Assembly: GCA_024234975.1 (NCBI GenBank)
Contig: JACKNH010000010.1
Coordinates: 1-64,000, forward strand
Source: Gammaproteobacteria bacterium
GTDB taxonomy: Bacteria; Pseudomonadota; Gammaproteobacteria; Ga0077536
Reading direction: 5' to 3'
DNA: 64,000 nucleotides
In this document: one piece after another, positions 8,763 to 18,608 of the stretch
How the letters are laid out: the number at the start of each line of letters is the position of its first letter
Numbering within the stretch: the stretch's first letter is position 1
Notes under the pieces: generated by a model
Seen by the model: only the letters and a program-made list of their open reading frames with translations
What the model was told of the DNA's origin: nothing
The model's database searches: none
Translations under genes and position numbers: made by a program

Positions 8763-9965
8763 TCAATTCAGGCGCGAGAGCAACGCCACGATGCGCTCGG
8801 CGGCCTCGACGCACTGTTCTATCCCTGCGACCAGGGCGATACGGATATGGTTGCGGCCGGGGTTGGCGCCATGGGCGTCGCGCGCCAGATAGCTGCCCGG
8901 TACTACCTTGACGTGTTCCTCCTCGAACAGCCGACGGGTGAAGGTCTCGTCGTCGATCGGCAACTTCAGCCAGAAATAGAATCCGCCGCCGGGGATTTCC
9001 GCGGGTAACACCCGGTTGAGTATCGGCGCCACCGCCTGGTATTTCGCGCGGTAAAGCGCGCGGTTGGCGATCACGTGGTCTTCGTCGGCCCACGCCAACG
9101 CGCTGGCATGCTGAACGTACAGTGGCATAGCGCTGCCCTGGTAGGTCCGGTATTGATAGAAGCCGGCGAGTATCTCCGGGTCACCCGCCACGAACCCGGA
9201 TCGCAGCCCGGGAACATTGGAGCGCTTCGACAGGCTGTGCATGGTGAGGCAGCGCGCGAACGGGTAGGGGCGTGAATCCAATGCACTGCTGAGAATGCCT
9301 GGAGGTGGCGCCGCCTCGTCGAAATACAGCTCGGAATAACACTCGTCGGCGACGACGATGAAGTCATGGCGCTCCGCCAGTGCCTGAACCTCGCGCAGCA
9401 TCGACTCCTGCATGATCGTACCGGTGGGATTGTGCGGTGAGCACAGATACAGAAGTTGGCAGCGCTCCCAAATCGATTCCGGCACACAGGCGTAGTCGGG
9501 CAGATAGCCGTTGGCATGGTCGAGATTCAGGAAGTACGGCGTCGCACCGGCAAGTAGCGCCGCGCCCTCGTAGACCTGATAGCAGGGATTGGGCATGACG
9601 ACGACGGGTTCAGGGCGGCTGCGGTCGACCACGAATTGGACAATCGAGAACAATCCTTCGCGGGTTCCATTGAGCGGCAGCACGTGACGGGCCGGGTCGA
9701 CCGCGCCTGCCGGCAGATTGAATCGGTGCGCCAGCCAATCGGCGACAGCCGCCCGCAGTTCAAGTTGGCCGCGGGTGGCCGGATAGCGCGCAGTGGTCGC
9801 CAGGTCTTCGATCAACGCGTCGCGAATGAATGCAGGTGTGCCGTGCGCTGGCTCGCCAATGGAAAGATCCACCATGGATTTGCTCGCAGGGGGCGTCGCG
9901 CCATCGAGCAAGCGGCTCAGCTTTTCGAACGGATAGGACTGCAACAGGTGGAGGCCGGGATTCAT
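8763..9965 (-). CDS. dapC: Succinyldiaminopimelate transaminase
   Basis: PLP-dependent class I aminotransferase that transfers an amino group from glutamate to N-succinyl-2-amino-6-oxopimelate, the step after DapD. 400 residues, opening MNPGLHLLQSYPFEKLSRLL as in Pseudomonas-type DapC. Visible PLP residues are the SPHNPTG loop (N179), the aspartate in VVADECY (about D207), the Schiff-base lysine in SLSKRSN (K247) and the downstream arginine in GLRSGF. Adjacency to dapD supports this over a generic aspartate aminotransferase. A TATACT box on the minus strand at 9993-9998 is a candidate -10 element. Confidence 0.93.
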   Translation of the reverse strand: MNPGLHLLQSYPFEKLSRLLDGATPPASKSMVDLSIGEPAHGTPAFIRDALIEDLATTARYPATRGQLELRAAVADWLAHRFNLPAGAVDPARHVLPLNGTREGLFSIVQFVVDRSRPEPVVVMPNPCYQVYEGAALLAGATPYFLNLDHANGYLPDYACVPESIWERCQLLYLCSPHNPTGTIMQESMLREVQALAERHDFIVVADECYSELYFDEAAPPPGILSSALDSRPYPFARCLTMHSLSKRSNVPGLRSGFVAGDPEILAGFYQYRTYQGSAMPLYVQHASALAWADEDHVIANRALYRAKYQAVAPILNRVLPAEIPGGGFYFWLKLPIDDETFTRRLFEEEHVKVVPGSYLARDAHGANPGRNHIRIALVAGIEQCVEAAERIVALLSRLN

Positions 9966-10095
9966 TGGCAGACTCGCGCGTACAGGCGGCGTAGTATAGC
10001 GCCGCGAACGTCCACGGGCAGCCTGCCATTCCGCTTGCGCCCATCCTCAGGTATTCTTACGCGCTTTTTTATCAAGGTAACGGGTCAACTGAGCG

Positions 10096-11181
10096 ATGAC
10101 TTCGACAGCTAAGAAAATTCTGGTCCTGGCCGGTGACGGTATCGGTCCGGAAATCACCGCCGCCACCGTTGCGGTGCTCGAGCGCCTGCGTAGCGATTAC
10201 GGGTTGGCCATCGATATGACGCCGGGTGATGTGGGCGGCATGGCGGTTGATCTGCATAACGACCCGTTGCCGCCGCAGACACTTGAAGCGGCCCGCGCCG
10301 CCGACGCCGTGTTGTTCGGATCGGTTGGCGGTCCGAAATGGGACTCACTGCCGCGGCCATTGCGGCCGGAACAAGGCCTGCTCCGCTTGCGCAGCGGCCT
10401 CGGTCTGTTCTGCAACCTGCGACCGGCGATCGTCCATGCACCGCTGGCTGCCGCGTCGACACTGAAGCAGGAGCTGGTCTCCGGGCTCGACATCATGATC
10501 CTGCGCGAGCTGACCGGCGACATCTATTTCGGCCAGCCGCGTGGTATCGAAACCCTGGCCGATGGCGAACGACGCGGTTTCAATACGATGGTCTATACCG
10601 CCAGCGAGATTGAACGTATCGCGCACCACGCGTTCCGTATTGCGCGCGGGCGCGCAGGCAAGGTGTGTTCGGTGGACAAGGCCAATGTCCTGGAGACCAT
10701 GGAGCTCTGGCGTGATGTCGTGACGGAAGTCGGTCGCCAGTATCCGGACGTCCAGCTATCACACATGTACGTCGACAACGCCGCGATGCAGCTTGTCCGC
10801 AATCCGCGCCAGTTCGATGTCATCCTGACCGGGAATATTTTCGGTGACATCCTGTCGGACCTGGCCTCGATGTTGACTGGCTCGATCGGCATGCTGCCCA
10901 GCGCATCGCTGGATGAATCGGGCAAGGGCATGTATGAACCCATCCACGGCTCGGCGCCGGATATCGCCGGTCAGGACAAGGCCAATCCGCTGGCGATGAT
11001 TCTGTCGGCGGCAATGATGTTGCGGCACTCGCTCAAGGAGCCGGTCCATGCCGAGCGTATCGAACGTGCGGTGGCCAGTGTCCTGGAGCAGGGTATCCGG
11101 ACGGCAGACATCGCCGGGCCAGGTGACAGCCCCATTGGCACCAGGGCCATGGGCGAGGCGGTTCTGACCGCAATGAAGTGA
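10096..11181 (+). CDS. leuB: 3-isopropylmalate dehydrogenase
   Basis: NAD-dependent oxidative decarboxylation of 3-isopropylmalate in leucine synthesis. 361 residues with the family landmarks: KILVLAGDGIGPEITA at the N-terminus, the leucine-pathway loop LRSGLGLFCNLRPA, the substrate/metal segment IFGDILSDLASMLTGSIGM and the NAD-binding EPIHGSAPDIAGQDKANP. leuC and leuD, which usually sit immediately upstream, are not here; the upstream neighbour is divergent dapC across 130 bases, so leuB has its own promoter region. asd follows on the same strand after 90 bases. Confidence 0.96.
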   Translation: MTSTAKKILVLAGDGIGPEITAATVAVLERLRSDYGLAIDMTPGDVGGMAVDLHNDPLPPQTLEAARAADAVLFGSVGGPKWDSLPRPLRPEQGLLRLRSGLGLFCNLRPAIVHAPLAAASTLKQELVSGLDIMILRELTGDIYFGQPRGIETLADGERRGFNTMVYTASEIERIAHHAFRIARGRAGKVCSVDKANVLETMELWRDVVTEVGRQYPDVQLSHMYVDNAAMQLVRNPRQFDVILTGNIFGDILSDLASMLTGSIGMLPSASLDESGKGMYEPIHGSAPDIAGQDKANPLAMILSAAMMLRHSLKEPVHAERIERAVASVLEQGIRTADIAGPGDSPIGTRAMGEAVLTAMK

Positions 11182-11271
11182 TGGATGCGCGGTCCGCCGG
11201 GCCGCGGGTCCTGGGTTGAAGACGGGCGGCCGAATGCCGCCAATATCTAGCGTGAAACGGGTTGGACGAAC

Positions 11272-12294
11272 ATGAGCAGGACATTTGATGTAGCAGTGGT
11301 TGGCGCCACCGGCGCCGTCGGCGAGACAATGCTGGACATCCTCGCCCAGCGTAATTTCCCGGTCGGCAAGGTGCACGCGGTGGCCAGCAGCCGGTCCGCC
11401 GGCAGCCGGGTCAAGTTCCGCGATAGCGAGCTGGTGGTCCAGGATCTGGACAAATTTGATTTCAGCGGCGTGCAGATCGGCCTGTTTTCCCCGGGCGCAT
11501 CGGTATCGAAGGTGTATGCGCCGAAGGCGGCCGCCGCGGGCTGTGTCGTCATCGACAACACCTCGCAGTTCCGTTACGACGATGACATCCCGTTGGTTGT
11601 CCCCGAGGTCAACCCGCACGCCGTTGCGGCCTACAAGAACCGGGGCATCATCGCGAATCCGAATTGTTCGACCATTCAGATGCTGGTTGCGCTCAAGCCG
11701 CTGATGGATGCGGCCGGGCTGGAACGTATCAACGTCGCCACCTACCAGTCGGTTTCGGGTACCGGCAAGGAAGCGATCGAGGAACTGGCCACCCAGACGG
11801 CGGCACTGCTGAATGGCAAGCCGGTGGAACCGGCGGTCTACCCGCGCCAGATCGCCTTCAACTGTCTGCCCCAGATCGACGTCTTCATGGACAACGGGTA
11901 CACCAAGGAAGAAATGAAGATGGTGTGGGAAACCCGCAAGATCATGGAGGACGACACGATCCAGGTGAACCCGACCGCGGTGCGCGTGCCGGTGTTCTAT
12001 GGGCATTCAGAGGCGGTTCACATCGAAACCAGGCGGAAAATCACCGCCGACGAAGCGCGAGAGCTGCTGCGCAAGGCGCCCGGCATCACCATAATTGATG
12101 AACGTGCCGATGGCGGGTACCCGACGGCTGTGACCGATGCCTCCGGGACTGACCCGGTATTCGTCGGCCGTATACGCGAGGACATTTCCCACCCACGGGG
12201 ACTTAATCTCTGGGTGGTCTCGGACAATGTGCGTAAAGGTGCCGCACTGAATAGTGTGCAAATCGCCGAAATTTTGGTAAAAAGCTATTTGTGA
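11272..12294 (+). CDS. asd: Aspartate-semialdehyde dehydrogenase
   Basis: NADPH-dependent reduction of aspartyl phosphate to aspartate semialdehyde, the branch point to lysine/DAP, threonine and methionine. 340 residues of the shorter Asd form found beside fimV in Pseudomonas and Vibrio (Asd2 type). NADP-binding GATGAVGE is at residues 11-18 and the catalytic cysteine is C132 in IIANPNCSTIQM. The ATG follows GGACGAAC. Product feeds the dapC/dapD genes at 8-10 kb. Confidence 0.96.
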   Translation: MSRTFDVAVVGATGAVGETMLDILAQRNFPVGKVHAVASSRSAGSRVKFRDSELVVQDLDKFDFSGVQIGLFSPGASVSKVYAPKAAAAGCVVIDNTSQFRYDDDIPLVVPEVNPHAVAAYKNRGIIANPNCSTIQMLVALKPLMDAAGLERINVATYQSVSGTGKEAIEELATQTAALLNGKPVEPAVYPRQIAFNCLPQIDVFMDNGYTKEEMKMVWETRKIMEDDTIQVNPTAVRVPVFYGHSEAVHIETRRKITADEARELLRKAPGITIIDERADGGYPTAVTDASGTDPVFVGRIREDISHPRGLNLWVVSDNVRKGAALNSVQIAEILVKSYL

Positions 12295-12330
12295 ACTATA
12301 GTTAAGCGAAATTTGTAAAGCTTATTCGAG

Positions 12331-12361
12331 TATCCGCCCGCCAGTTTCGGCCGGGCGGATA
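12331..12361 (+). terminator. Stable hairpin between asd and fimV
   Basis: TATCCGCCCG (12331-12340) pairs perfectly with CGGGCGGATA (12352-12361), extended inside by CC/GG. No U-rich tail follows, so it may act as a Rho-linked stop or mRNA 3' stabiliser of asd rather than a strong intrinsic terminator. Confidence 0.5.
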
Positions 12362-12415
12362 TCACCCCGTCGGCCGTTGGACGGGATTTTTGGCTTGGTA
12401 GTTAAGGGATTACGC

Positions 12416-15400
12416 ATGATTCGTAAACAGATCGCGCTTGCCGCCGCCGTCGCGCTGTCGTTCCCGGCCGTCATCTGGGCGTTGGGTTTAGGTCCGTTAC
12501 AGACAAACTCGGCGCTCAATGAGCCCTATAACGCCAGAATCGAGCTTCTCGGCATGACGGCGAACGATTTCGATACGTTGAAAATCGAGTTGGCCGATCA
12601 GGACCAGTTCCAACGTGCCGGAATCCCGTTCACCGAGGATCTGTTGAATCTGCGGTTCGAGGTTGTCGAGAATCCTTCCGGGTCCGATTACATCGCCATT
12701 TCCACCCGTGAACCGGTACGCGAGCCATTCCTCAACTTCCTGCTGGAATTGAACTGGGCCAGTGGTCGTATGGTCCGGGAGTACACGGTTTTATTGGACC
12801 CACCGGTCCAGCTGACACGGCGCCCATCGTCGTCTGCCAGTGCGACTGCCTCCCGGGCACCCGTGCAGCCGGCCACTCCGCGTAGCGCTCCGGCAGCAAC
12901 GCGCACATATGATGGTTCGGATTATGCCGTTCAACGGGGCGATACCTTGTGGTCCATCGCGTCCCGCACGATGCCGGCTGGCGCGAATTCCGTGCAGCAG
13001 ATGATGGTGGCGCTTCAGACTGCCAACCCCGATGCATTCATTGATGGCAATATCAACAAGCTCCGTAGCGGCGCGGTATTGCGAATTCCCGACGCCAATG
13101 CCGTTGCCGATATCTCGCGTGCCCAGGCACTCGACGAAGTCCGTCGTCAGCAGCAGCAATGGCTGGGCAGTCGCGAAATCGACACGCCGTCGACCGCGGC
13201 ACGCCCAATCGGCGCCGCAGCGCGTTCCAGCGCAACGACTTCCACGCCGAATTCCGGTGCCCGTCTGCAGATCGTCGCGCCGAGTGACGAGGGCGGTGGC
13301 ACAGCCGGCGGCGCATCGCGCGAGGACCTGACGGTCGCGCAGCGCGAAAATGACGAGCTGCGCGCAAAAATTGCCGAGGCAGAGGAAATCATCGATCTGC
13401 TTCAGCGGCAGGTTGATATCAAGGACAACGAATTGGCGACTTTGCAGTCGCAGCTCGGCAGTGACTCAACGGACGCTGATGAGCCGGTATCGACTGACGA
13501 GCCAGCCGAAACTGTAGCCCGGACGCCCGCCGTCGAGCCCGCGCCCGAACCCGAACCTGAAGCCGAAAAACCCGTTACGCCTGTGGCGACCCGCCCGGCG
13601 ACTCCTCCACCGGCACCGGCGGAAAAAGGTCTGCTGGAAACCATCGGCGACATGGTGCCGGGTGGTTTGATTACGTTGGGTGCCGGCCTGGTCTTGATTG
13701 CCGCTGGCATCGCCGCCCTGTTGCTGCGCAGCTCGCGGCGCAACGACGACGAGCCTGCCTTCGAAATGCGGCCGGCGGTTGCCAAGCCGGCGCCGAAGTC
13801 GCCTTCAGAAGAGGCAGCCGGTGATGATGTGGACGAAGCCATGTCCACTGTCCCCGGTACGGACGCAGAGGACTTCACCGCCACCCTCGATTCGCTCGAA
13901 GCCCATGGCGAGACCTCGCCGGACATGGTCTCCACCATCGAAGCCTCGCACGATGAATTGTCGTCAGCGACAGTCGAAGTGGATCCGCTGGAAGAGGTCA
14001 ACGTCTATCTGGCGTATGAGCGCTTTGATCAGGCGGAAGAGCTGGTCCGCAAGGCGATTGCGGCCAACCCCGATGAACATAATTACAAGCTGCGCCTACT
14101 CGAGGTCTTCTACTCGGCCAATGACAAGAAGGCTTACGAAGAAGCGGCACGTGACCTGCACGACGCTGTCGATGGCAGCGGTCCACTGTGGGACAGCGCG
14201 GTTGCAATGTGGCAGGAAATGTCACCAAACCGCGCAATGTTCGAGGAAGTCACCGATTTCAACAAAACCGGCGTTTATGCCGCAGGTGCGGCCGCTGCTG
14301 GCGCCGCCGCCAAGACCTTTGTCGACATCACCGGTGACGATGCCCAGGCTGATGGTGATCTGACTGAATCCACCGCGGTGGGACTCGCTACCGAAGCGAT
14401 GGATGACGTCGGCTCGGATCTCGACTTCGACCTCAGCAATACAACCGACATGGCGGATTCCGGTACGGTCGATTTCACCGCAACCGAACATGAACTCGAC
14501 CAGGCCGACATTCAAACCATCATCGAACAGCCCGCGGAATCGGTGGCGGACGAACCCGATGGGATCTTTGATATCACGGCCGGCGGCGACGAATCCGCTG
14601 AAGATGTGTTCGATATCTCCGGTGGCGTCGAAAGCCCGGTCGAGCCGGTAGATTTCCAGGCCACTATCGCGGACGAGAGCGGCGCGGCAATCGACGATCC
14701 GCTGGATGTGACGACCAGCGGCCAGCTCTCGCCCGAAGACCATAGCGACCTGCTTAACGTCACCTCGCCGGGAGCAGCCGCGGACGAGGACATGCTGGAT
14801 ATCACCAGCTCCCAATTCGGCGATACCCAGGATGGACTGGACCTGTCGTCCCGTCAGGAAGAAACCGAACTGCCGAGGTTCGACGTCAGTGACACGGTCG
14901 CACCGTTGTTCGACGCGGACGAAGCCGCTGGCGAGACCGTTGCGGCCGCCAGTGAAACCGTGGCCTCGCTGGAGGATCTGGCGGAAACGGCGGCGGACAT
15001 GGAAGGCACCACCGACGAAATGGTCCTTGATTTCGATATCGGTGAAATCGCTGATACGGATAGCGCCGAGGATACCGTCGCAGTGCTGGGAGACGACGAT
15101 TTCGACCTTGCCCTGGAAACCACGGGTAATCTCGAGGAAATCGAAGCCGAACGCCTTGGCGCCAGCACCGAAGGTGAGCTGGATTTTGATCTCACCGTGG
15201 ATGAAGACACAGGTGGCATGGAGGACTCCCTCGCAGGTGCGTCTACCGACCTTGATCTGACGCTGGACGGCGACGACGACGAACTGCCCGATCTTTCGCT
15301 GCATGGCGGTGAACTCGATGCCATTGTCGGGAGCCCGGCGGAATCCGCTGCCAATCTTGAAGATGATCTTGTGACCACGGATTCGGCGGCCGATGAGCTG

Positions 15401-15850
15401 GATTCGGAATTTGACCTTTCACTGGAAGACACCAGCGAACTCAGCGAGCTGGCGATCGAAGAGACTGTAGAACTGCCGCGCATGGGTAGTGTGGCCGCTG
15501 CCGATGATGACGGCATCGAGTTCGACGACGACGAGACCTCGCTGGAAGAGCTGACAAAGTCCATGGAAGACACGGTGTCCGGGCTGGGTGGGGTAGGCGC
15601 TGAACTTGATGTGAGCATGGATATCGACGCAGCCCTGAATGAAGAGCACGCGCTTGAACTGCCGGACGACGGTGAGCTCGACGCACAGCTGAGCGACGAA
15701 GACGAGGCCGACACCAAGCTGAATCTGGCAAAAGCCTACATCGAACTCGGAGACAAGGACGGCGCGCGGGCCATACTCGACGAAGTGATGCGCGACGGTA
15801 CCTCCGCTCAACGTAGTGAAGCGCGCAGTCTGCGCGACCAGCTGGCGTAA
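12416..15850 (+). CDS. fimV: FimV/HubP-family polar peptidoglycan-binding protein
   Basis: Polar landmark protein that in Pseudomonas and Vibrio organises type IV pili, type II secretion and chemotaxis or flagellar placement. 1144 residues from ATG 12416, chosen because TTAAGGGAT precedes it and the N-terminus is then a signal peptide (MIRKQIALAAAVALSF..). Features in order: conserved FimV N-terminal region with NSALNEPYNARIELLG, LysM domain at about 170-222 (YAVQRGDTLWSIASRT), coiled coil (about 310-350), Pro/Glu linker, one TM helix near 416-438, a TPR-like segment near 527-600, a long Asp/Glu-rich region with recurring FDIT / LDFDL motifs, and the conserved FimV C-terminal TPR module ending at 1144 (TKLNLAKAYIELGDKDGARA). 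It sits in the conserved asd-fimV-truA-trpF context. Confidence 0.95.
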   Translation: MIRKQIALAAAVALSFPAVIWALGLGPLQTNSALNEPYNARIELLGMTANDFDTLKIELADQDQFQRAGIPFTEDLLNLRFEVVENPSGSDYIAISTREPVREPFLNFLLELNWASGRMVREYTVLLDPPVQLTRRPSSSASATASRAPVQPATPRSAPAATRTYDGSDYAVQRGDTLWSIASRTMPAGANSVQQMMVALQTANPDAFIDGNINKLRSGAVLRIPDANAVADISRAQALDEVRRQQQQWLGSREIDTPSTAARPIGAAARSSATTSTPNSGARLQIVAPSDEGGGTAGGASREDLTVAQRENDELRAKIAEAEEIIDLLQRQVDIKDNELATLQSQLGSDSTDADEPVSTDEPAETVARTPAVEPAPEPEPEAEKPVTPVATRPATPPPAPAEKGLLETIGDMVPGGLITLGAGLVLIAAGIAALLLRSSRRNDDEPAFEMRPAVAKPAPKSPSEEAAGDDVDEAMSTVPGTDAEDFTATLDSLEAHGETSPDMVSTIEASHDELSSATVEVDPLEEVNVYLAYERFDQAEELVRKAIAANPDEHNYKLRLLEVFYSANDKKAYEEAARDLHDAVDGSGPLWDSAVAMWQEMSPNRAMFEEVTDFNKTGVYAAGAAAAGAAAKTFVDITGDDAQADGDLTESTAVGLATEAMDDVGSDLDFDLSNTTDMADSGTVDFTATEHELDQADIQTIIEQPAESVADEPDGIFDITAGGDESAEDVFDISGGVESPVEPVDFQATIADESGAAIDDPLDVTTSGQLSPEDHSDLLNVTSPGAAADEDMLDITSSQFGDTQDGLDLSSRQEETELPRFDVSDTVAPLFDADEAAGETVAAASETVASLEDLAETAADMEGTTDEMVLDFDIGEIADTDSAEDTVAVLGDDDFDLALETTGNLEEIEAERLGASTEGELDFDLTVDEDTGGMEDSLAGASTDLDLTLDGDDDELPDLSLHGGELDAIVGSPAESAANLEDDLVTTDSAADELDSEFDLSLEDTSELSELAIEETVELPRMGSVAAADDDGIEFDDDETSLEELTKSMEDTVSGLGGVGAELDVSMDIDAALNEEHALELPDDGELDAQLSDEDEADTKLNLAKAYIELGDKDGARAILDEVMRDGTSAQRSEARSLRDQLA

Positions 15851-15913
15851 ATCCGTTCGCGAATTGATGTACAAGGCGCGACAACGCGTCGACACCACAG
15901 CGCAAAACCGAGG

Positions 15914-15950
15914 CCCGGCGTATGTCACGTACGCCGGGTTTTCGCTTTTT
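15914..15950 (+). terminator. Rho-independent terminator of fimV
   Basis: CCCGGCGTA (15914-15922), loop TGTCACG, TACGCCGGG (15930-15938), then TTTTCGCTTTTT. A textbook intrinsic terminator separating fimV from the truA-trp block. Confidence 0.9.
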
Positions 15951-15979
15951 GGGCCAAGCAAGGCGGTAGCCTCCGGAAA

Positions 15980-16765
15980 ATGCGGATAGCGTTGGGCATC
16001 GAATACGACGGCAGCGGCTTCAGCGGCTGGCAGGTCCAATCGCACGCGCGTACCGTCCAGGGCTGCGTCGAGCAGGCGGCGTCCGTCGTCGCCAACCATC
16101 CCGTGCGGATTGCGTGTGCCGGACGTACCGACACCGGTGTCCATGCCACCGGCCAGGTCGTGCACTTCGATACCGATGCTGACCGTTCCGACCGGGCCTG
16201 GCTGATGGGAATCAATGCCAACCTGCCCGCGGACGTCGGCGTGACCTGGGCGCAGCCGGTTTCCGACGATTTCCATGCACGCTACGCGGCGGAACGGCGG
16301 ACGTACCGCTACGTGATCCTGAACCGGCCGGCGCGTCCGGGTCTGTTCGCCGCACACGTCGGTTTCGAATACCGCCCGCTCGAACTCGAACGGATGGTCC
16401 GGGCAGCCCGCTACCTACTGGGTGAGCATGACTTTTCTGCCTTTCGCGGGGCAGGATGCCAATCAAAAACACCTTGGCGTGAAGTACAAAACCTCTCGGT
16501 GGAAGGTATTGACGGCTTCATCAACGTCGAGATCACGGCCAATGCGTTCCTGCTGCACATGGTGCGCAATATTGTCGGTACGTTGCTGGTGGCAGGTACA
16601 GGCACTCGCCCCCCCGAGTGGGTTGGCGAGGTGCTTGCCAGTCGCGACCGGACCCGGGCAGGCATGACTGCACCACCGGGCGGCCTGTACCTGGTTAGGG
16701 TAGAATACCCCTCCCGTTTCGGATTGCCGGCTGCCGGGCCGCGACGGAGTTTGAGATTTTCATGA
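15980..16765 (+). CDS. truA: tRNA pseudouridine(38-40) synthase TruA
   Basis: Isomerises uridines 38-40 in the anticodon arm of many tRNAs. 261 residues. The catalytic aspartate is D51 in CAGRTDTGVHATGQV, and the family segments RYAAERRTYRYVI, EHDFSAFRGAGCQSKTP and LLHMVRNIVGTLL are all present. The start is the ATG giving MRIALGIEYDGSGFSGWQ. Its stop codon overlaps the trpF start by four bases (ATGA), so the two are translationally coupled, as in Pseudomonas. Confidence 0.97.
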   Translation: MRIALGIEYDGSGFSGWQVQSHARTVQGCVEQAASVVANHPVRIACAGRTDTGVHATGQVVHFDTDADRSDRAWLMGINANLPADVGVTWAQPVSDDFHARYAAERRTYRYVILNRPARPGLFAAHVGFEYRPLELERMVRAARYLLGEHDFSAFRGAGCQSKTPWREVQNLSVEGIDGFINVEITANAFLLHMVRNIVGTLLVAGTGTRPPEWVGEVLASRDRTRAGMTAPPGGLYLVRVEYPSRFGLPAAGPRRSLRFS

Positions 16766-17391
16766 GACGAACCCGGGTCAAGTTCTGTGGCATCACACGG
16801 CCGACGGATGCGCATGCCGCCGTGGCGCTGGGTGCCGATGCGCTCGGCTTCAATTTCTGGCCGGGCAGCCCAAGGTTCATAGCACCTGCGGCAGCCGGCG
16901 AGATTGCACGGCAGCTGCCGCCTTTTGTAACTCTGGTCGGGCTGTTCGTAAATCAGTCGCCGGACGACATCAACGCCGCGATGGCTGCAAGCGGTTTGGG
17001 GCTTGTCCAGTTGCATGGTGATGAGCCCGCCGAACTGTGCAGGTCGTTGGCGCGGCCATACATCAAAGCCGTGCGTATGCGCGAGGACACGTCGCTGGAA
17101 AGCATCTGCGCCAGCTATGCAGATGCCGCGGCCATACTTGCGGACACCTATGTCGCGGGGGTTGCAGGTGGTACCGGGCAGACTTTCGATTGGGGCAGAT
17201 TGCCGGCAAGCGCAGCCAAGCCGTTGATCCTCGCCGGTGGACTGACGGCGGACAATGTCGCCAGCGCGATTACAAAAGTGCGGCCGTTCGCCGTGGACGT
17301 CAGCGGCGGCATCGAACAGGCCAAAGGAATCAAGGATGCGGGATTGATGTCCCGCTTCATGCACGAGGTACGAAAAGTTGACTACGAGTAA
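16762..17391 (+). CDS. trpF: Phosphoribosylanthranilate isomerase
   Basis: Amadori rearrangement of phosphoribosylanthranilate in tryptophan synthesis. Stand-alone 209-residue TIM barrel (not fused to TrpC). The catalytic cysteine is in VKFCGITR (C9) and the phosphate-binding LAGGLTADNVASAI and DVSGGIE segments are near the C-terminus. It overlaps truA by four bases and trpB by fourteen, so truA-trpF-trpB-trpA-accD are probably co-transcribed. Confidence 0.97.
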   Translation: MRRTRVKFCGITRPTDAHAAVALGADALGFNFWPGSPRFIAPAAAGEIARQLPPFVTLVGLFVNQSPDDINAAMAASGLGLVQLHGDEPAELCRSLARPYIKAVRMREDTSLESICASYADAAAILADTYVAGVAGGTGQTFDWGRLPASAAKPLILAGGLTADNVASAITKVRPFAVDVSGGIEQAKGIKDAGLMSRFMHEVRKVDYE

Positions 17392-18601
17392 CGCGAAAAT
17401 ATCGACCGCCGCCATGCCGGATGCCCGCGGTCATTTCGGTCCCTACGGCGGCCGGTTTGTCGCCGAGACCTTGATCGCGCCGCTGAAAGAGCTGGACGAG
17501 GCGTATCAACGCTATCTGAAGGATCCGGAGTTCATCGCCGAGTTTGAGCGCGACCTGCGCGATTTCGTCGGCCGTCCCAGCCCGCTGTACCACGCGGAAC
17601 GGTGGAGCCGCGAGCTCGGCGGCGCGCAGATCTACCTGAAGCGGGAAGATCTCAACCACACCGGCGCGCACAAGGTGAACAACACGGTCGGACAGGCCTT
17701 GCTGGCGCGGCGGATGGGCAAACCACGCGTCATTGCCGAAACCGGCGCTGGTCAGCATGGCGTGGCAACGGCTACCGTCGCCGCACGCTTCAACATGGAG
17801 TGCGTGGTTTATATGGGTGCCGATGACATTGAACGTCAGGCGCCGAATGTGTTCCGCATGAAGCTGCTCGGCGCCACCGTCGTGCCCGTCACTTCCGGTT
17901 CGCGCACGCTGAAGGACGCCTTGAACGAGGCCATGCGCGACTGGGTCACCAATGTCGACAACACGTTCTACATCCTGGGAACGGTGGCCGGCCCGCATCC
18001 GTATCCGGCAATGGTGCGCGACTTCCAGTCGGTCATCGGCCGCGAGGTGAAACAGCAGTGCCTGGAACGAATGGGAAGGTTGCCGGATGCGTTGGTGGCC
18101 TGCGTTGGCGGTGGTTCCAATGCCATTGGTCTGTTTCATCCGTTCATCGAAGACAGCGACGTCAAAATCTACGGCATTGAAGCCGGTGGCGATGGGGTCG
18201 AGACCGGCCGTCACGCCGCGCCGTTGACCGCGGGTCGCCCCGGTGTGCTGCACGGCAACCGCACCTACCTGATGGAAGACGATGATGGCCAGATCATCGA
18301 AACGCATTCCATCTCCGCGGGTCTGGACTACCCGGGCGTGGGACCGGAACATTCCTGGCTGAAGGACATCGGCCGTGTCACCTATGACGCAATCAACGAC
18401 GACGAAGCGTTACGCGCGTTCCATCACCTGTGCCGCTGCGAGGGCATCATCCCGGCGCTGGAATCCAGCCATGCGCTTGCTTATGCCACCAAGCTCGCAC
18501 CGACCATGCGGCCGGACCAGGTGATGGTCGTCAATCTCTCCGGGCGCGGTGACAAGGACATCCAGACCGTCGCCCGTATCGAAGGCATCAACCTGACCTG
18601 A
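17378..18601 (+). CDS. trpB: Tryptophan synthase beta subunit
   Basis: PLP enzyme condensing indole with serine. 407 residues if the TTG at 17378 is used; GAGG at 17365-17368 supports that start and the product then begins MTTSNAKIS, similar in length to Pseudomonas TrpB. An in-frame ATG at 17414 is the alternative. PLP lysine is K99 in TGAHKVNNT, and the phosphate-binding GGGSNAIG loop follows. The start lies inside the 3' end of trpF. trpA follows after 7 bases, matching the alpha2beta2 partner. Confidence 0.97.
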   Translation: MTTSNAKISTAAMPDARGHFGPYGGRFVAETLIAPLKELDEAYQRYLKDPEFIAEFERDLRDFVGRPSPLYHAERWSRELGGAQIYLKREDLNHTGAHKVNNTVGQALLARRMGKPRVIAETGAGQHGVATATVAARFNMECVVYMGADDIERQAPNVFRMKLLGATVVPVTSGSRTLKDALNEAMRDWVTNVDNTFYILGTVAGPHPYPAMVRDFQSVIGREVKQQCLERMGRLPDALVACVGGGSNAIGLFHPFIEDSDVKIYGIEAGGDGVETGRHAAPLTAGRPGVLHGNRTYLMEDDDGQIIETHSISAGLDYPGVGPEHSWLKDIGRVTYDAINDDEALRAFHHLCRCEGIIPALESSHALAYATKLAPTMRPDQVMVVNLSGRGDKDIQTVARIEGINLT

Positions 18602-18608
18602 CAATCAC

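Noticed and set aside
10759..12006. Minus-strand open frame (415 codons) across leuB and asd
   Set aside because: Shadow of two well-conserved plus-strand genes; it also crosses their intergenic gap without a conserved domain.
14854..15717. Minus-strand Ser-rich open frame of 287 codons
   Set aside because: Antisense shadow of the Asp/Glu-rich part of fimV (GAC/GAT/GAA codons read as Ser/Val/Phe in reverse); no homology or start signals.
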